Assembly (NCBI RefSeq): GCF_000516985.1
Contig: NW_006917107.1
Coordinates: forward strand, 62,001-126,000
Direction: 5' to 3'
DNA: 64,000 nt
Origin: Pestalotiopsis fici W106-1
Taxonomy: Eukaryota; Ascomycota; Sordariomycetes; Amphisphaeriales; Sporocadaceae
Part shown: piece after piece, positions 60,395-64,000 of the stretch
Numbering within the stretch: the stretch's first letter is position 1
How the letters are laid out: the number at the start of each line of letters is the position of its first letter
The notes under the pieces: generated by a model
Told to the model about the DNA's origin: nothing
What the model saw: the letters and a program-made list of their open reading frames with translations, nothing else
Database searches by the model: none
Position numbers and translations under genes: made by a program

Positions 60395-61323
60395 GCGCAA
60401 TTTCTGCTGTGTTGCAAGCGTTATGCTGAGTGGAACATCAATCATGCGTTCCAAAGGGCCTGTATACCGATGGCCTTTGTGTCACTTCTGCTTGGAATAC
60501 AATGTCATTTTAACATCAGCATCTAAGATCTTGGCCCTAGGACGAGTGAAAGCCAAGAATCATATACGGACCCAAGAAACCCACGCCGGGACTCATCTTT
60601 TTCAACAACTTTGGCCTTATTCCCCAGCCACACTCTTTGAGCAATGTGACTGTGTGGCACTGTATCGGTCTCTACTTAGATAGGCACTTTCGGTTTTTGC
60701 ATCTTACGGGAGGCTTGCGGCGTCTTATTTACTAGATGTTGCAAGATAATACAGGTCATAACATTGAAAGTATAGGTACTCACCCGCACAATATGCGACA
60801 GCATGGGATGTATGATCTATCTCATGAGAGGGGGAAAATACCAAATCACTCAGCAGACGAGAATAAATAGGCAATAATAGACTAGGGAACGCATCATGGC
60901 CAGTGGCTTACGCAATTTTGTGACCCTGCATCACCAGCGTGCGTAGGTCTTCATTGAAAGATACCATATCTGGCACTGTGAGTGTTCTGCATGTGAGAAT
61001 GGACGCCACGAAATGGAGACACAAGCACCCTACTGTGGACGATTTGTTGTTGATAGGCAAGCAGGGGGTCATGACTGAGCGGCAGCTGGCGCGCAGCTGG
61101 CCTTACGCCTTATCTTATCACCGGATACTAGCACAGGTACCCAGAACTTGAGGTGAGCTTCAGTGTCGCGACAGGTCCCTTAAGCTTTCGCTTTGATTCT
61201 CGACATTTGCACAATTATCACACCATCCAATCCCCCCTTCTGGCCGCGGCTCCTTTCGAAAAACTGAATGCAGACGACCTAATATTGCACGGTTTCATAG
61301 AGAACGGATAAAACTCAACAGAT
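60395..61323. other. Intergenic, no gene seen
   Basis: About 930 bp; 3' flank of the kinase gene and promoter of the SF3A2 gene. Confidence 0.5.
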
Positions 61324-62064
61324 ATGGATTATCAGAACCGCGCCGGTTCCAAGTTTGGCGGCGGTGGTGTCGCATCCCACAGCGCGACCAACGCCGACCG
61401 ACGTGAGCGTCTGCGCAAACTCGCCCTTGAGACCATCGACCTAGACAAGGACCCTTACTTCTTCAAGAACCATGTTGGATCATTCGAGTGCAGACTCTGT
61501 TTGACAGTTCATCAAAACGACGGTAGCTATCTCGCTCACACGCAAGGCAAGAAGCATCAGACGAACCTCGCGCGACGTGCAGCCAAGGAGCAGAAGGAAG
61601 GAAAGGGTCAGATTGATCCACAAACAGGTCTTCCTGTAGGTGTCGTGGGCGCCGGTTTTGCCGCACTTGGCTTGGGTGGCGCGAAGCGGAATGTCGTCAA
61701 GATTGGACGGCCTGGCTACAAAATCACAAAGGTCAGGGACCCAGTCACGCGGCAACAAGGACTTCTATTTCAGCTGCAGTACCCAGAGATCAGCAGCGAC
61801 GTCACACCAAAGGTCCGCTTCATGAGTGCATTCGAGCAGCGCGTCGAGGAGCCACCGGACAAGAACTTCCAGTACATGCTGGTGGCAGCCGAGCCGTACG
61901 AGACCTGCGCATTCAAGCTACAGGCTAGAGAGGTGGACAGATCTGGCGAGCGCTACTGGACATGGTGGGACAAGGACCTGAAGGAGTTCTGGGTTCAAGT
62001 CATGTTCCTCACGGAGCGCGAGGAGAGGTACGCCGGTGTGCCTGGATTGCCTGGACGAAGATAA
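61324..62064 (+). CDS. Splicing factor 3A subunit 2 (SF3a66/Prp11/Sap62)
   Basis: Single exon, 246 aa. Conserved N-terminal MDYQNRAGSKFGGGGVAS, then the U1-type (matrin) C2H2 zinc finger FECRLCLTVHQNDGSYLAHTQGKKHQTN (about residues 57-84). The YKITKVRDP block and LLFQLQYPEI follow, and the C-terminal beta-sandwich blocks include YMLVAAEPYETCAFK and WTWWDKDLKEFWVQVMF. This is the SF3a core subunit of the U2 snRNP, needed for branch-site recognition. The long proline-rich C-terminal repeats of animal SF3A2 are absent, as in other fungi. The start ATG opens the most conserved stretch, so no upstream exon is needed. Confidence 0.95.
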   Translation: MDYQNRAGSKFGGGGVASHSATNADRRERLRKLALETIDLDKDPYFFKNHVGSFECRLCLTVHQNDGSYLAHTQGKKHQTNLARRAAKEQKEGKGQIDPQTGLPVGVVGAGFAALGLGGAKRNVVKIGRPGYKITKVRDPVTRQQGLLFQLQYPEISSDVTPKVRFMSAFEQRVEEPPDKNFQYMLVAAEPYETCAFKLQAREVDRSGERYWTWWDKDLKEFWVQVMFLTEREERYAGVPGLPGRR

Positions 62065-63111
62065 GACGAATGGGGAAAGAAAAAAGTAAAGATCAGGTGC
62101 CAGAAGCTTTGCCATTGAAAAGCAGCTTTGGTACGAGTTTGTCAGGATTTCGGCATAGACGCCGTGGTATGTACCTGATTACTATGGCGGCGCCCATACT
62201 GCACGCTTCTAATTCGCAGCACAGACCAAAAGTTTGATGCTGAACAAAGTTAAACATGTTCACGAAATCCATCAGGGGATTGTCCATGACAGACCACTCC
62301 AACACGGGACAACAGCCGAATCGCAGACGGAGATCACCTTACGCGCGGATGGGATCTAGTGTTATTTGGGCCTGAGTTTCAGAGCACTTGTTCTGGAGTA
62401 CCAGATCTACACACTCCACCAACCAAGGCACTTGGCCAACATGCTCTTAATGGCATATCCCCTTGCATTCACCACATAGTGCCTCGCCCACCATGGTCTG
62501 CATAGAACCTGGTGGGATTCCATGTTTGTCAGATCTGCAGGCGGAGCTTACACAGTCGCTACGTGGAACACTCTAGGTTCTCACGATGCTTTCAACCGTA
62601 GCGGTGCCTCGGTGACCACGTCATGCACATCATTGCCTATACGTAACCCAGACAACGCAAATACTATAGTTGCTTGGGGGAAAGGAGGGGTCTTGTCTCC
62701 GTTGTTTCTCGTGCGAAAATGCGTAATCTGCCACCTGTTATGGCAGATGCCATGGCTAGGAATCACTTGAGCACATCGCGCCTTTCTCCACACAAAGTAA
62801 TAAGAGATAGATAGCATGAACATGAACGATCTTCTGCCTACCGCAAGTATCTGCGCCTGGATCGGCGACACCCCGTAGCATAAATGAACTCTTCACCACC
62901 GAAAAACAAAGCACGATATTGATTTTTATATCGCCGCAGCCAACAAGGTAGCCTTTCTAACTTTATTTCAGCAAAGATCTCTGGCCACTCTGTGCGCACC
63001 ACCCAAAGTGTGCCTGCTCGTCATCACCCTTCACATTCAACTCCACCAAGAGAGGGGCCGACTCAACTCTCATCTGACCAAGACTGCGACCCTCCGTCAT
63101 GTATCTATTGA
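62065..63111. other. Intergenic, no gene seen
   Basis: About 1.05 kb with no supported gene. A frame of about 82 codons at 62522-62770 has no family features. Confidence 0.5.
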
Positions 63112-63150
63112 CACTCAGCCGCCGCGTCAATTACGACTTTCTCAGGACCT

Positions 63151-63435
63151 GTGTGTAACGAGTCTGTCGTTCAAAGTTTCCACGCCTTCGTGTCTTGGAT
63201 GCCATGGTATTTCGGCATCTTCCACTGCGCGTATAAACCCCCCAGCGATGCGAACTATGTTGGAGATTGCTTCAACAAGGGTGCTTGCGGTGACTTCAAG
63301 CCCGTGCTGTTGATGCTGCCTGACGGCATCGTCTTGTCTGCCAAGACTCCGGTCGACAACCGGCCCGCCACTACCCCGACCACGGCCTGGATTCTCATGG
63401 ACCTCCCCGTATTTCCGGTAGCATCGACGGCATGA
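63151..63435 (+). other. Doubtful coding fragment, possibly secreted Cys-containing
   Basis: A 94-codon open stretch reads like protein in parts (VSWMPWYFGIFHCAYKPP, YVGDCFNKGACGDFKPV) with four cysteines. It has no in-frame ATG upstream, and the frame is closed by TGA at 63109. A plausible spliced first exon was not found. It may be an exon of an unmodelled gene, a decayed copy or chance. The rest of the window to 64000 shows no supported gene. Confidence 0.25.
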
Positions 63436-64000
63436 CTTCCCACTAATGGGATACTTTAGGTCTTGTCAGTTCTTCCCAGCGCTTGGTCGGATTTGTCTTT
63501 GGTATTGAAACGTGTCCCGGCAAGAGTGATTAATACAAGCAATACTCTGCATCTGCCGGTGCTCAGGGGATATTTCCCAGAACTGATGCTTAATATTCCT
63601 TGCGTTGGGTCTGACTGACTCGCGGGATAGATTTCTATATTGCGTTGGTAGGGTCGGCACTTGGGATATTGTGACTCTGAAGCCACGTACACATGTTTCA
63701 CGCTTGAGCTTATTTTGACCTTTAATAGCCATGAGTTCTTGGTTCATGCGCAATCGGTATTTGTATCCAACCACTTTTGCGACTCTTTTGATCATAATTA
63801 GTAGTATTTGAGCATCTGATAGAACCTACCTGATTTATCAAATCATCAAGTCACCGACGTGCCTGAAAAGAAGGAGTTTTCAGATCCTAGGTTGATCATT
63901 GCCAGATAGTCCAAGATCGAATTATCGCGATCCAGGTCGATCACTCCAAGCCTCGGCCTTTAGAGAAGATCAAGTGGGACTTGAGACTCTTCTTATCTGT
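63436..64000. other. Terminal stretch, no gene seen
   Basis: About 560 bp at the window edge without a supported feature. Confidence 0.45.

Overview
The window is nuclear DNA of a filamentous ascomycete (Pezizomycotina; a sordariomycete, probably Hypocreales, is the best guess). Genes carry short introns (about 50-130 bp) with GTRNGT donors, CTAAC/GCTAAT branch sites and YAG acceptors. Housekeeping genes are typically fungal: a COT1/NDR kinase, class II aldolase, SF3A2 and a Ubp16/USP30-like deubiquitinase. Splicing was rebuilt by hand from reading frames and splice signals. For most multi-exon genes the exon lengths close to an exact reading frame, which is stated where done.

Layout. 0.4-10.7 kb: a CSN8/PSMD8/eIF3K-fold protein, an intron-containing tRNA-Gln(UUG), a small cysteine-rich protein, an NCS1 permease divergent from a flavin-reductase-like flavoprotein, and a 1026-aa disordered protein with one C-terminal membrane segment. 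11.0-15.1 kb: a divergent iron module, a DUF1749 (SidJ-like) siderophore esterase and a MirB-type siderophore transporter, whose shared promoter has two perfect ATCWGATAA GATA-factor sites. 18.3-25.7 kb: a DHA2 drug-type MFS transporter and a 1422-aa NOD-like receptor (esterase-like, NACHT, ankyrin) whose esterase nucleophile position reads Cys. 25.8-36.9 kb: an accessory block of five metabolic genes without a PKS or NRPS: SDR, beta-lactamase/transesterase-fold enzyme, FAD monooxygenase, HOL1-like MFS transporter and stand-alone histidinol-dehydrogenase-family enzyme. Four of the five have a clear TATA box.

37.1-43.0 kb: a large secreted subtilisin and an F-box-like protein. 44.0-49.8 kb: the mitochondrial-type deubiquitinase and fructose-bisphosphate aldolase. 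51.8-62.1 kb: a secreted GH35 beta-galactosidase, a PPxY-containing unknown protein, the COT1 kinase and SF3A2. The last 2 kb hold only a doubtful ORF.

The most interesting candidate systems are: (1) the HOL1-like transporter beside a HisD-family oxidoreductase, which suggests uptake and oxidation of an amino alcohol or related alcohol inside an inducible cluster; (2) the NLR with a Ser-to-Cys esterase-like domain; (3) the siderophore uptake/hydrolysis pair under an apparent SreA-type switch. No CRISPR array, rRNA or intact transposon was seen.
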